64,000 nt of DNA from Pandoraea nosoerga (GCF_902459585.1 NZ_CABPSC010000001.1:248001-312000); one strand, 5' to 3'. Counted from the stretch's first letter, positions 28,312 through 36,984 are shown. A program made the numbers and translations. Notes: generated from the letters alone by a model not told the origin.

Positions 28312-29340
28312 ATGGAACCGCGCTCTGGCTGGAATCCGAACCGGGAGTTCTGGACCGAACTGGCGAGCTACGTCTTCGCGGCCGTGGCGCTCTGGCTGAT
28401 TCTCAGTGTGCACCTGCTCTCTGCCGTGCTCTCGGGCATGGTGGTCTACCAGCTCGTCCACGTGCTCGGGCCGCGCCTGCAACTGCGCATCTCGAGCGAG
28501 CGCGCGCGGCTGGTGGCCGTAGCGCTGCTCTCGGCCGTGATCGTCGCGCTGATGACCGCCCTCATCTTCGGCATTCTGACTTTCTTTCGCAGCGATGCGG
28601 GGCACCTCGAACACCTCAATACCCGCATGATGGACGTGGTCGAACAGGCCCGTGCGCAGTTGCCGGTGTGGCTGACGGCGCGATTGCCCGCCGACAGCGA
28701 CGACATTCATCAGGCCGTGACCGAATACCTCAAGGACCACACGCAGGAAATGTCGCTCGTGGGCAAGGAAGCGCTGAACGCCATGGTCCACATCATTGTG
28801 GGACTGGTGCTCGGTGCGCTGGTCGCGCTCTCGTCGGTGCGGCCGGTGCAGCACATGCGTCCGCTCGCCGCCGCGCTCACGCGGCGCGTGACCCGCTTTG
28901 GCGACGCCTTTCGCCGCATCGTGTTTGCCCAGGTGAAGATTTCGGCCATCAACACGCTCTTCACCGGCATCTTCCTGCTCGCGGTGCTGCCGATGTTCGG
29001 CGTTCATCTGCCGTTGCGCAAGACGATGATCGTGGTGACGTTCGTCGTCGGACTGCTGCCGGTCATCGGCAACCTCATCTCGAACACGTTCATCGTGGTG
29101 CTCGGCCTGTCGGTGTCGCTGTACGTGGCCATCGCGGCGCTCACGTTCCTGATCATCATTCACAAGCTGGAGTACTTCCTGAACGCACGCATCGTGGGCA
29201 CGCAGATTCAGTCGCGTGCGTGGGAGCTGTTGTTGGCGATGATTCTGATGGAGGCGGCATTCGGACTGCCCGGACTCATCGCCGCGCCCATTTACTACGG
29301 CTATCTCAAGAGCGAACTGGCCGAGAAACAGCTCGTCTGA
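28312..29340 (+). CDS. AI-2E family transporter (PerM-like)
   Basis: This 342-residue integral membrane protein of PF01594 has about eight helices, with the characteristic large loop between helices 3 and 4 (about residues 95-155) and a C-terminal half with PVIGNLISNTFIVVLGLSVSLYVAIAAL and the RIVGTQIQSRAWELL segment. Family members include the AI-2 exporter TqsA, Na+/H+ antiporters and PerM; the substrate cannot be told from sequence. The start is the ATG at 28312 (MEPRSGWN), after GGAC. It lies 116 bases downstream of uvrA. Confidence 0.85.
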   Translation: MEPRSGWNPNREFWTELASYVFAAVALWLILSVHLLSAVLSGMVVYQLVHVLGPRLQLRISSERARLVAVALLSAVIVALMTALIFGILTFFRSDAGHLEHLNTRMMDVVEQARAQLPVWLTARLPADSDDIHQAVTEYLKDHTQEMSLVGKEALNAMVHIIVGLVLGALVALSSVRPVQHMRPLAAALTRRVTRFGDAFRRIVFAQVKISAINTLFTGIFLLAVLPMFGVHLPLRKTMIVVTFVVGLLPVIGNLISNTFIVVLGLSVSLYVAIAALTFLIIIHKLEYFLNARIVGTQIQSRAWELLLAMILMEAAFGLPGLIAAPIYYGYLKSELAEKQLV

Positions 29341-29345
29341 CAGCA

Positions 29346-29375
29346 GCGGCGCGAATACCGCGCCGCGCTTCTTCT
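29346..29375 (+). terminator. Likely terminator after the AI-2E family gene
   Basis: GCGGCGCG (29346-29353), loop AATAC, and CGCGCCGC (29359-29366) form an 8-bp GC stem, followed by GCTTCTTCT. The T-run is interrupted, so strength is uncertain. Confidence 0.6.
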
Positions 29376-29465
29376 GCGCCCATCCTGAGCGCAGCCCCCC
29401 TTCCTGACATGCCGAATTCGCAGGGCCGTCATGAACCCGTCGAAATTTGACATTCCGTCACTCAA

Positions 29466-29478
29466 TGACATAATGTCA
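29466..29478. promoter_or_regulatory. Operator-like palindrome TGACAT-A-ATGTCA
   Basis: A perfect 6-1-6 palindrome ends five bases before the ATG at 29483. Two more TGACAT copies lie upstream (29405-29410 and 29448-29453). It is probably bound by the regulator encoded immediately downstream, and would block the ribosome site or promoter. Confidence 0.5.
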
Positions 29479-29482
29479 ACGC

Positions 29483-30211
29483 ATGACTTCCACCAGATCA
29501 GCCAAACCGCCCCAAGCCGTCGGACCCGCCGCCACGCGCACCGCATCGGGCGTGAGCGCCACGAGGCCGCTCGAAGAAAACGCACTGCTGCTGCGCGAAG
29601 GCCGCAAGATCGTCGAGGCGCTCGGCGCGACGTTCGCGCCGCTCGTCGAAGTGGTCTTGCACGACCTGACCGATCCCGACCACGCGATCGTCGCCATCGC
29701 CAACAACCTGTCGGGCCGCCAGCCGGGCGACGCCGTCACGGAAATGGGACTGGCCCGCATTGCGGACCCGGCGTTCCCGGAAGTCATTGCGAACTACGCG
29801 AACCGGTTTCCGGACGGACGCCCGGCCAAGAGCACGTCCATCGGGCTCAAGAACAGCGCCGGGGAGTACGTCGCGGCCATCTGCCTGAACATGGACGTCT
29901 CGATGCTCGCAGCCGCCGCGGCCAGCGTGCAGCAACTGGTCAACGTGGCGAATGCCGCGCCGGCGCCCGTGCGCGAGACGCTCGCCCCGCGACGTCTGGA
30001 CGACATCGCCCCGCTCATCACGGAGTTCGCCGCGCGGCACAACACCACGCCGCCGGGCCTCACGCTCGCGCAGCGCCGCGACGTCATCCGCGTGCTCGAG
30101 GCGCGCGGCCTGCTCGACTTGCGCCAGGCCCACGCGGAAGTGGCGCGCACACTGGGCGTGGCGCGATCGACCGTCTATACCTACCTCTCCGACCCGAAGG
30201 GCTCATCATGA
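29483..30211 (+). CDS. YheO/DauR-like PAS-HTH transcriptional regulator
   Basis: This 242-residue protein has an N-terminal YheO-like PAS domain (about residues 35-145, with GATFAPLVEVVLHDLTDPDHAIVAI and SIGLKNSAGEYVAAICLNMD) and a C-terminal HTH (about 190-238: RLEARGLLDLRQA-like linker, VARTLGVARSTVYTYL). DauR, the D-arginine utilisation repressor, has this layout. It starts a three-gene operon with overlapping stop/start codons (ATGA at 30208). Control of that operon in response to an amino acid is likely. A TGACAT palindrome just upstream is the probable autoregulatory site. Confidence 0.87.
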   Translation: MTSTRSAKPPQAVGPAATRTASGVSATRPLEENALLLREGRKIVEALGATFAPLVEVVLHDLTDPDHAIVAIANNLSGRQPGDAVTEMGLARIADPAFPEVIANYANRFPDGRPAKSTSIGLKNSAGEYVAAICLNMDVSMLAAAAASVQQLVNVANAAPAPVRETLAPRRLDDIAPLITEFAARHNTTPPGLTLAQRRDVIRVLEARGLLDLRQAHAEVARTLGVARSTVYTYLSDPKGSS

Positions 30212-31188
30212 CTGCTCCCCCCCTGGCGATCACCTATGGCGACATCGCCGCCGCTCACGACCGCATCCGCGAGGCCGCGCATCGTACCCCCGTGCTCACG
30301 TCGCGCACCGCCGACGCGATGACCGGCGCGCACCTGTTCTTCAAGGCGGAGAACCTCCAGCGCATGGGCGCCTTCAAGTTTCGCGGCGCATACAACGCGA
30401 TTTCGCAGTTCACAACGGAGCAACGGCGCGGCGGCGTGCTGGCATTCTCGTCCGGCAACCACGCGCAGGCGATCGCGCTGTCCGCGCGGGAACTCGGCGT
30501 GCCGGCGCTCATCCTGATGCCCCAGGACGCGCCGCAGATGAAGATCGACGCCACGCGCGGCTACGGCGCCGAGGTGATCCTGTTCGATCGCTACAGGGAA
30601 GACCGCGAGGCGCTCGCGCAGCGACTGGCCGCCGAGCGCGGCATGACGCTGATTCCGCCCTACGATCATCCGCACGTCATGGCCGGTCAGGGCACCGCCG
30701 CGAAGGAGTTGATCGAGGACGCCGGCGAACTCGACGTGCTCGTGGTCTGCCTGGGCGGCGGCGGACTGCTCTCGGGCAGCGCGGTGGCCGCGCGCGCGCT
30801 CAACCCCGATATCGAGATCTACGGCGTGGAGCCGCAGGCGGGCAACGACGGCCAGCAGAGCTTGCGCACGGGCAGGATCGTGCACATCGAAACGCCTCGC
30901 ACCATTGCGGATGGTGCGCAGACGCAGCATCTGGGTGAATACACGTTTCCGGTGATCCGATCGCTCGTCGACGACATTCTGACGGTGACCGACGACGAAC
31001 TGGTGCGGACGATGCAGTTCTTCGCGAGCCGCATGAAGATCGTGCTCGAGCCGACCGGCTGCCTGGCGGCGGCGGCGGTGCTGCAAGGCCAGCTCGACGT
31101 GCGCGGCAAGCGCGTGGGCATCGTGCTCTCCGGCGGCAACGTCGATATGGCGCGCTTTGCCAGACTCACGCTCGGGGAGCCGGCATGA
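30208..31188 (+). CDS. Threonine/serine (or hydroxyaspartate) dehydratase, PLP fold II
   Basis: This 326-residue PLP enzyme deaminates a beta-hydroxy amino acid to a 2-oxo acid via an enamine. The Schiff-base lysine is K57 in AFKFRGA. SSGNHAQAIAL, the glycine cradle CLGGGGLLSG and SGGNVD are typical of short catabolic threonine dehydratases, serine racemases and threo-3-hydroxyaspartate ammonia-lyases. There is no C-terminal ACT domain, so no feedback control. It overlaps the regulator before it and the RidA gene after it by ATGA junctions. RidA would clear the enamine/imine product, and a DauR-like regulator hints at a D- or hydroxy-amino acid substrate. Exact substrate open. Confidence 0.88.
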   Translation: MTAPPLAITYGDIAAAHDRIREAAHRTPVLTSRTADAMTGAHLFFKAENLQRMGAFKFRGAYNAISQFTTEQRRGGVLAFSSGNHAQAIALSARELGVPALILMPQDAPQMKIDATRGYGAEVILFDRYREDREALAQRLAAERGMTLIPPYDHPHVMAGQGTAAKELIEDAGELDVLVVCLGGGGLLSGSAVAARALNPDIEIYGVEPQAGNDGQQSLRTGRIVHIETPRTIADGAQTQHLGEYTFPVIRSLVDDILTVTDDELVRTMQFFASRMKIVLEPTGCLAAAAVLQGQLDVRGKRVGIVLSGGNVDMARFARLTLGEPA

Positions 31189-31583
31189 CCACCCGGGAAC
31201 GTGGTATCGAGGCGGTGAACGTCCCCACGCTGCCGCCGCCGCGGGGGCATTACTCGCACGGCGTCTGCGCGAACGGTTTCGTGTTCGTGTCGGGACAACT
31301 GCCGATCACGCCGGAGGGCGAGCGCCTCGCGGGCGCGCCGTTCGCGGTACAGGCCAGGCAGGCGCTCGACAATGTGGCGCAGATTCTCACGGCGTGCGGC
31401 ACGCGCATCGACCGGCTCGTGCAGGTGCGCGTGTACATCACCAACGCGGACGACTGGGGACCGTTCAACGAGGTCTATGCCGCCTGGGCCGGCGACGCCA
31501 GGCCGGCGCGCTGCGTCGTTCCCGTCCCGGCATTGAGCCACGGCGTGGCCGTGGAAATCGAGGCGACGGCGCTGGCGGGGTGA
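31185..31583 (+). CDS. RidA family enamine/imine deaminase
   Basis: This 132-residue YjgF/YER057c/UK114 protein speeds the hydrolysis of 2-aminoacrylate/aminocrotonate-type imines released by PLP dehydratases. GHYSHGVCANGFVFVSGQLP, QARQALDNVAQIL, the Arg in VQVRVYITNADDW and a C-terminal VAVEIEATAL strand with the conserved Glu match the family. Its start overlaps the dehydratase stop (ATGA), so the two are made together, a direct functional fit. Confidence 0.92.
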   Translation: MTTRERGIEAVNVPTLPPPRGHYSHGVCANGFVFVSGQLPITPEGERLAGAPFAVQARQALDNVAQILTACGTRIDRLVQVRVYITNADDWGPFNEVYAAWAGDARPARCVVPVPALSHGVAVEIEATALAG

Positions 31584-31767
31584 GCGGCGAGCGGCGCGGC
31601 GCCCGCCGCTTGGGCGCCGTCGCCTCGCCCGATGCGGGTTTTTTCCCAAAACGAGGCAACTTTGGGGAGGAAACCCACGACGGCGCGGGATTTCCGGAAT
31701 CGAAGGCTCGTCAGAGCGATACACTTCGAGCCACGAACGCCGACCACGCCCATCCACGACCACGTCA

Positions 31768-32763
31768 ATGACCAAACCACTCTCTGCGCCACCCTCGCAC
31801 GACGCCCGCCACCACGCATCGACCGCCACGGCCGCGCCGCAGCAACGCATCGACGACGAGCCGCTGCGCCTCGTCACCAGCTTCAACGACATCTTCGTCG
31901 TCATTGCCTCCTGGCTGCTCTCGTTCGGCACCGTGTGGTTCACCGACCGCCTGCCGTCATGGTTGCAAATGCTCATTTCGGCCGCCATTGCATGGGGACT
32001 TTCCGAAATTTTCGTGCGTCGGCGCCGCATGACGCTACCCGCGCTGTGGTTCTCGTTCAGCTTCGTCACTTCGGTTGCGCTGCTCGGCTTCGGCAATGCA
32101 TCCCTGCTGAGCTTCGACGACAACATGCGAGCGTCGATGAGCGGGTGGACGCTCGTCGCCACCTGCGCATGCACCGCGATCGGCGCCGCGCTCTTCTGGT
32201 GGCGTTTCCGTGTGCCTGTGGTCATTGCCATGGGCCTCGCCGGCATCGTGATCACCGTATGGGTCCACGTGCTCGTGTTCGATGCCAACGCCGGCGACTG
32301 GCTGCTGGCCGTCACCGTCGCCGCCGGCCTCGCGATCTTCCTCTGGGCGCTGCATTGGGACGCGCAGGATCCCCGGCGCACCACCATTCGCTCCGACGTC
32401 GCCTTCTGGCTTCACCTGCTCGCCGCGTGCATGGTCACGCATCCGGTCTTCTGGGCGCTCTCGCCCCAGCATCCGGGCGCGGTCATCGCCGTGTTCGCGC
32501 TGCTCACCGTCGTCTCGCTGGTGATCGACCGCAGGGCGCTCATGCTTTCCTCGCTGCTCTACCTGCTGAGCGCCATCCTGAAAATGGTGATCGGCATCTC
32601 CCCGCACGGCGACGACGCCAGTCTGCCGCCCGACCACTCCATGTCGATGGCCGCCATCGTCGTGGGCGGCGTGCTGCTGTTGCTCTCGGTGTTCTGGCAA
32701 CCGTCGCGCAACGCCGTGCTTCGCTTGCTGCCCGCAAGCTGGCGGGCACGTCTGCCGCGCTGA
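31768..32763 (+). CDS. Multi-pass membrane protein of unknown function
   Basis: This 331-residue protein has a hydrophilic N-terminal 35 residues (His/Ala/Thr-rich) and about ten hydrophobic helices to the end, with short basic loops (VRRRRM, about residue 87). I do not recognise a family; overall shape recalls DUF2157/DUF4401-type membrane proteins but I cannot confirm that. Codon use and GC look native. It has its own promoter region (184 bases after ridA) and a terminator after it. Confidence 0.7.
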   Translation: MTKPLSAPPSHDARHHASTATAAPQQRIDDEPLRLVTSFNDIFVVIASWLLSFGTVWFTDRLPSWLQMLISAAIAWGLSEIFVRRRRMTLPALWFSFSFVTSVALLGFGNASLLSFDDNMRASMSGWTLVATCACTAIGAALFWWRFRVPVVIAMGLAGIVITVWVHVLVFDANAGDWLLAVTVAAGLAIFLWALHWDAQDPRRTTIRSDVAFWLHLLAACMVTHPVFWALSPQHPGAVIAVFALLTVVSLVIDRRALMLSSLLYLLSAILKMVIGISPHGDDASLPPDHSMSMAAIVVGGVLLLLSVFWQPSRNAVLRLLPASWRARLPR

Positions 32764-32780
32764 GCCGCCCAGGAGCGCTC

Positions 32781-32824
32781 AAAAAAAAGCCGCGCTGGTA
32801 CATCCCGGCGCGGCTTCGTCTTTT
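32781..32824. terminator. Bidirectional terminator
   Basis: AAGCCGCGC (32787-32795) and GCGCGGCTT (32808-32816) form a 9-bp stem. It is flanked by eight A's on the left (a T-tract for the minus-strand HD gene) and by CGTCTTTT on the right for the membrane protein gene. Confidence 0.88.
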
Positions 32825-32843
32825 GGCTTCCTTTCGGCGGCGA

Positions 32844-33392
32844 TCACTGGATCGTCACGCGCTCGAGCACTCTCATGTAGTGATCGAGCGGCGGCGTGGC
32901 CATGCCCGCCAGCTTGGCGCGATCGTCCCATCGGCGCAGCCGCAGCGCGGCCCCGGCATGCTCACGCGCCAGGAACGTCCTTGCCTCTTCGTCGCTGAAC
33001 ACGCCGCCCTGCAACGCAAGACTGCGCACGGAGTCCGCCGAGAGCTGGCCATAGTACTCGGGGTCGACCGCGCACAGGCAGCGCTTCGCGTCCACGTGCA
33101 GCCGGATCGGTTCCAGCACGGCGTCGTCGAACAGCGGCCGCAGGAAAGGCAACGCGAAATATTGATGCAGATCGTCGATGCCCCGCTCGGTGGGCGTGTC
33201 GCCCTGCAGGTTGAGCAGATGGCCGAGATCATGGAGGAAGCTGGCCGCGACGAGCGCCTCGTCGGCGCCCTCGCTCTCGGCAAGCGCGCCGCATTGCAGC
33301 GCGTGCTCCAGCTGGGTGACAGGCTCGCCGCTGTAGGCGAGCGAACCGAATTTATCGAACAGCGTGCGGATGTCCGGCAGGCTCAGAGCCAT
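32844..33392 (-). CDS. PhnZ-like HD-domain phosphonate oxygenase
   Basis: This 182-residue protein belongs to the HD-domain family found in phosphonate degradation operons. PhnZ and TmpB of this family are mixed-valence diiron oxygenases that cleave the C-P bond of 1-hydroxy-phosphonates, e.g. 2-amino-1-hydroxyethylphosphonate to glycine and Pi. The PhnZ-specific residues are in register: Y20 and E23 (AYSGEP, PhnZ Y24/E27), H30 (QLEHALQ, PhnZ H34), H54-D55 (SFLHDLGH, PhnZ H58-D59) and H58. Further His ligands lie in DLHQYFAL and IRLHVDAKR. It is last on a minus-strand run, overlapping the Na/Pi gene by 41 bases. No hydroxylase partner is visible next to it. Confidence 0.85.
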   Translation of the reverse strand: MALSLPDIRTLFDKFGSLAYSGEPVTQLEHALQCGALAESEGADEALVAASFLHDLGHLLNLQGDTPTERGIDDLHQYFALPFLRPLFDDAVLEPIRLHVDAKRCLCAVDPEYYGQLSADSVRSLALQGGVFSDEEARTFLAREHAGAALRLRRWDDRAKLAGMATPPLDHYMRVLERVTIQ

Positions 33393-35160
33393 CTTGAGAA
33401 CTCTCGTTGTCGTCGCGCGAACCAGGGGCGGCGGCCGTCGCGACATCGGCAAGCGCCGCCAGCTTCGACGCCTTCGTTTCCTTGAGCGCCTTGGCGTCCT
33501 TCATCTCCTTCGTTTCCTTCGGCTTGTCGCGCATGCGGCTCTTGCGCAACGCGCCCGCATCGTCGAGCACCGGGTACGCCGTCGAGCAGAACAGCGAATT
33601 GAGCCGCTTCATGTCGCTGATGATGTCCAGATGCAGCGAGCTCGTCTCGATACTCTGCACCGACTGCCCGGCCAGACGATTCAGGTGCGTGTAGGAATAC
33701 GCGCGCTCGAGATCCCGGAAACTCTCCTTCTCGGCCATGAGCCGCTGCGCGCTCTTCAGGTCGGTGTTCAGAAACACCGACAAGCCGAGTTGCAGGTTTG
33801 CCACGAGCCGTGCATGCATGTCGCAGATTTCCTGCAAACCGGCCTCTGAGAACGACAGTTTGTGCGAAATCTTCTTCTCCTCGACCTCCGTCACCATGCG
33901 CTCGATGATGTCGCCCGCATGCTCGAGGTTGATCGTGAGCGAGATGATGTCCGTCCACCGGCGACTGTCCTGCTCGCTCAGGTTTTCGCGCGAGACGCGC
34001 GTGAGGTACATCTTGACCGCGGTGTAGAGATGATCGACGTCGTCGTCGAGCCGGCGCGTCTCGCGCGCCTGCACCACGTCGTTGCTTCGAATCACGTTCA
34101 GCAGACCGTTGAGCATCTGCTCGACGATGTCTCCCATGCGCAGCGTCTCGCGCGTGGCGTTGGCCAGCGCGAGCGACGGCATCTCGAGTGCGCTCTCGTC
34201 CAGGTGGCGCGGGCGCAACGCCCCGTCCGCCTCCGGCTTTTCCGCAAGCAGCCTCACGCACAGACGCGCCATCGGTTCGGTAAACGCCAGAAACACCACG
34301 CAGCGGACGAGGTTGTACAGCACATGGAAGTTGACGACGGCTTGCGCCGGCGCGTCCGAGATCCAGTTGACGAGCCGCGGCGCGTAGTCGACGAACGGCA
34401 GCACGAGCAGGCAGCCGATCAGCTTGAAGAGCAGGCTGCCGAACACCACGCGACGCCCGGCGGCGTTCTGACCGGCCGAGGTGAGCATGGCCAGCATGCC
34501 GCTGCCGAGGTTCGCGCCGATCACGAGACACAGTGCGACCTTGAGCGAGATCACCCCCGAGGATGCGAGCGTGGCTGTCAGCAGCACCGCCGCCAGACTC
34601 GAGTAGGAGATCATCGCGAACAGGGCGCCGATCAGCGTGTCGAGCATGACGTCGCCGGTGAGCGAACCGAACAGCACCTTGACGCCGGCGGCCTCGGTCA
34701 TCGGCGTGGTCGCCGCCACGATCAGCTGCAACGCGAGAATGATCAGGCCCAGCCCGATGCAGACGCGTCCGAGCTGGCCCGCGCGGGTCTGCTTGCGCGA
34801 CAGGAAAAAAATGACACCGAAGAAAATCAGCAGCGGCGAGAGCCAATGCAGGTCGAACGTGAGGACTCGCGCCATGAGCGCAGTGCCGACGTCAGCGCCG
34901 AGCATGATCGATAGCGCAGGCGCCAGCGCGATGAGCCCCTGCGCGCCAAACGACGACACGATGAGCGCCGTCGCGTTGCTGCTCTGCACCAAGCCCGTGA
35001 CGAGCACACCGGCGGCGAACGCGAGAAAGCGGTTCGAAATGCTGTGGGAGAGAATGCGGCGCAAATCGGCGCCGTAGACGCGCAGGACTCCGGTACGCAC
35101 GATATGCGTACCCCAGATCAGCATCGCCACCCCGGAGAGAAGGTTGAGCAGTGTCAGCAT
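33352..35160 (-). CDS. Na/Pi cotransporter family protein with PhoU-like domain
   Basis: This 602-residue inner-membrane protein has two Na_Pi_cotrans repeats (about residues 5-290) with paired QSSNAT and YSSLAAV motifs, eight or nine helices, then a cytoplasmic PhoU-like helical domain (about 335-530) and a Lys/Glu-rich, low-complexity tail. YjbB-type relatives move phosphate, often outward. Its stop lies inside the HD oxygenase gene (41-bp overlap, different frame), so the two are coupled. This suggests handling of the Pi released from phosphonates. The start is the ATG at 35160 (MLTLLNLLSG). A Pho-box-like repeat lies about 190 bases upstream. Confidence 0.9.
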   Translation of the reverse strand: MLTLLNLLSGVAMLIWGTHIVRTGVLRVYGADLRRILSHSISNRFLAFAAGVLVTGLVQSSNATALIVSSFGAQGLIALAPALSIMLGADVGTALMARVLTFDLHWLSPLLIFFGVIFFLSRKQTRAGQLGRVCIGLGLIILALQLIVAATTPMTEAAGVKVLFGSLTGDVMLDTLIGALFAMISYSSLAAVLLTATLASSGVISLKVALCLVIGANLGSGMLAMLTSAGQNAAGRRVVFGSLLFKLIGCLLVLPFVDYAPRLVNWISDAPAQAVVNFHVLYNLVRCVVFLAFTEPMARLCVRLLAEKPEADGALRPRHLDESALEMPSLALANATRETLRMGDIVEQMLNGLLNVIRSNDVVQARETRRLDDDVDHLYTAVKMYLTRVSRENLSEQDSRRWTDIISLTINLEHAGDIIERMVTEVEEKKISHKLSFSEAGLQEICDMHARLVANLQLGLSVFLNTDLKSAQRLMAEKESFRDLERAYSYTHLNRLAGQSVQSIETSSLHLDIISDMKRLNSLFCSTAYPVLDDAGALRKSRMRDKPKETKEMKDAKALKETKASKLAALADVATAAAPGSRDDNESSQDGSEPAGHPHAVR

Positions 35161-35350
35161 GCCAGTGTTCCGTGATCTTGTTGTCGACGGGACAGGCAGC
35201 GCGGCGCGCCGCCAGCATGACGCGCCCACTGGTTTGCCATACCGGCATCCCGCGTCAGCCCTACACTGGCGTCGGGATCCGTATGAAGTTCACGCGTCAT
35301 GCGCATCCCCAATCGGTACACCGTACACCAAAACGACCCCAGCAACAATC

Positions 35351-35368
35351 GTGTCATCAATTTGTCAC
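35351..35368 (+). promoter_or_regulatory. Pho-box-like direct repeat GTGTCAT-CAAT-TTGTCAC
   Basis: The two 7-mers are 11 bp apart with an AT-rich 4-bp spacer, the geometry of PhoB boxes (CTGTCAT-N4-CTGTCAY). It lies between phnY and the Na/Pi gene. The repeats read rightward, away from the minus-strand Na/Pi gene, so the target is uncertain. Confidence 0.45.
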
Positions 35369-35453
35369 AATTTTTGCTGCGATTCCGGCGAGCCTTGTTG
35401 CGCAAGGGGGACAGGGGTGCCAACAACCGCCTGCCCCGCACTCGGCGCCGCGC

Positions 35454-36908
35454 TCAGATCCCCCACGGCAAGGTGAAGGTTTTGGTATTGGTGAAGCTCT
35501 TCATTGCCTCCTGCACCCCTTCCTTGTACCCGAGCCCCGAGTCCTTGATGCCGCCAAACGGCGTGAGCTCGATCCGGTAGCCCGGCACTTCCCACACGTT
35601 GACGGTGCCCACCTGCAGTTCGTTGGTAAAGCGCGTCACGTAGTCCAGACGATTCGTGCACACCCCCGACGACAGGCCGAAGGCCGTACCGTTCGAGATA
35701 GCGATCGCCTCGTCGATGCTGCCGAACGTCAAGATCGGCGAGACCGGGCCGAAGGTCTCCTCGCGCACGACGGTCATCTTCGGGTCCACGCGATCGATCA
35801 CGGTCGGGGAGTAGAGCGCGCCCTCGCGCCTATTGCCCACGAGCAGGCGGGCGCCCTGCGCGATCGCTTCGTTCACGCGCGCCTCGAAAAGCCGCGCGGC
35901 CGCCTCGTCGATGACGGTGCCCATGTCGTTCGCGCCGTCGGTCGGATCGCCGTACTTCCACGCGCGCGTCTTCTCCACCACGAGATCGGTAAACGCCGCC
36001 GCGACATCGCGGTGCACGAGCATGCGCTTGACGGCCGTACAACGTTGGCCGGAATTCTTGTACGAGCCCTGCACCGCGAGGTCGGACGCGCGATCCAGAT
36101 CGGCGTCCTCCATCACGATGAGCGGGTCGTTGCCCCCCAGCTCCAGCACGATGCGGCGATACCCGGCCTTCGACGCGATGTACTTGCCGATCGCCACGCC
36201 GCCCGTAAACGTGATCATGTCGATGTTCTCGTTCGTGATCAGTTCGTCGGCGATCTCCATCGGATCGCCGGTGACGACCTGCAGCATCTCCGCGGGCAAG
36301 CCGGCCTCGTAGAGCGTGTCGGCCAGATAGTAGGCCGAGAGCGGAACCTTCTCGGACGGCTTGAGCACCATCCGATTGTTCGTCGCGATCGAGGGCGCGA
36401 CTTTGTGCGCCACCTGGTTCATCGGGTGATTGAACGGCGTGATGGCCGAGATTGCACCGAGCAGCGGCTCGCGCTGCGTGACCACGCGGCGCTTCTTGCC
36501 GTGCGGCGTGAGATCGCAGGAGAACGCCTGACCGTCGTCCTTGAGCGCCTCGCCGGCGGCGAAACCGAGCACGTCGGCCACGCGTCCGATTTCGTAGACG
36601 GCGTCCTTCTTGCACAGCCCCGACTCCATCGTGATGATCGCCGCCGCTTCAGCGGTGCGCTCGCGCAGCAGCGCCGCGGCTTTCTCGAGGATGTTGGCAC
36701 GCTCGAAGCGCGTGAGCGTCGAGCGATATTGCTTGGCGATCGAGAACGCGCGGCGCACGTCTTCGAGCGAAGCCTTCGGCACGGTGCCGACCAGATCGCC
36801 CGTGTACGGATTGAAGACTTCGATGATCCGTTCACGGGTCACTTTTTCACCGCCGATGCGAAGGGCTTCGGCACGGAACTCGGGATGCAGCTTGTGCGGC
36901 GCGTTCAT
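35454..36908 (-). CDS. phnY: Phosphonoacetaldehyde dehydrogenase
   Basis: This 484-residue NAD-dependent aldehyde dehydrogenase oxidises phosphonoacetaldehyde to phosphonoacetate. ALDH residues are N160 (TPFNHP), K183 (VLKPSEKV), E256 (VLELGGNDP) and C290 (SGQRCTAVKR). The His after N160 and basic residues near it match the phosphonate-binding set described for Sinorhizobium PhnY, which has the same length. It lies downstream of phnA on the minus strand (135-base gap carrying an 8-bp tandem repeat). With PhnW and PhnA it forms the hydrolytic 2-aminoethylphosphonate route. ATG at 36908; a GTG four codons earlier is less likely. Confidence 0.93.
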   Translation of the reverse strand: MNAPHKLHPEFRAEALRIGGEKVTRERIIEVFNPYTGDLVGTVPKASLEDVRRAFSIAKQYRSTLTRFERANILEKAAALLRERTAEAAAIITMESGLCKKDAVYEIGRVADVLGFAAGEALKDDGQAFSCDLTPHGKKRRVVTQREPLLGAISAITPFNHPMNQVAHKVAPSIATNNRMVLKPSEKVPLSAYYLADTLYEAGLPAEMLQVVTGDPMEIADELITNENIDMITFTGGVAIGKYIASKAGYRRIVLELGGNDPLIVMEDADLDRASDLAVQGSYKNSGQRCTAVKRMLVHRDVAAAFTDLVVEKTRAWKYGDPTDGANDMGTVIDEAAARLFEARVNEAIAQGARLLVGNRREGALYSPTVIDRVDPKMTVVREETFGPVSPILTFGSIDEAIAISNGTAFGLSSGVCTNRLDYVTRFTNELQVGTVNVWEVPGYRIELTPFGGIKDSGLGYKEGVQEAMKSFTNTKTFTLPWGI

Positions 36909-36984
36909 GGGGTTCTCCACAGCATATCCAACTGGACAGGGGCCCGGCGGTGCGGCCCTTGCGCGGGCCGCGTCGCCGCTGGTT

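Noticed and set aside
32844-33392. Ordinary HD phosphohydrolase
   Set aside because: The PhnZ-specific Tyr and Glu and the His spacing are all in register, and the neighbours are phosphonate genes, so an oxygenase is more likely.
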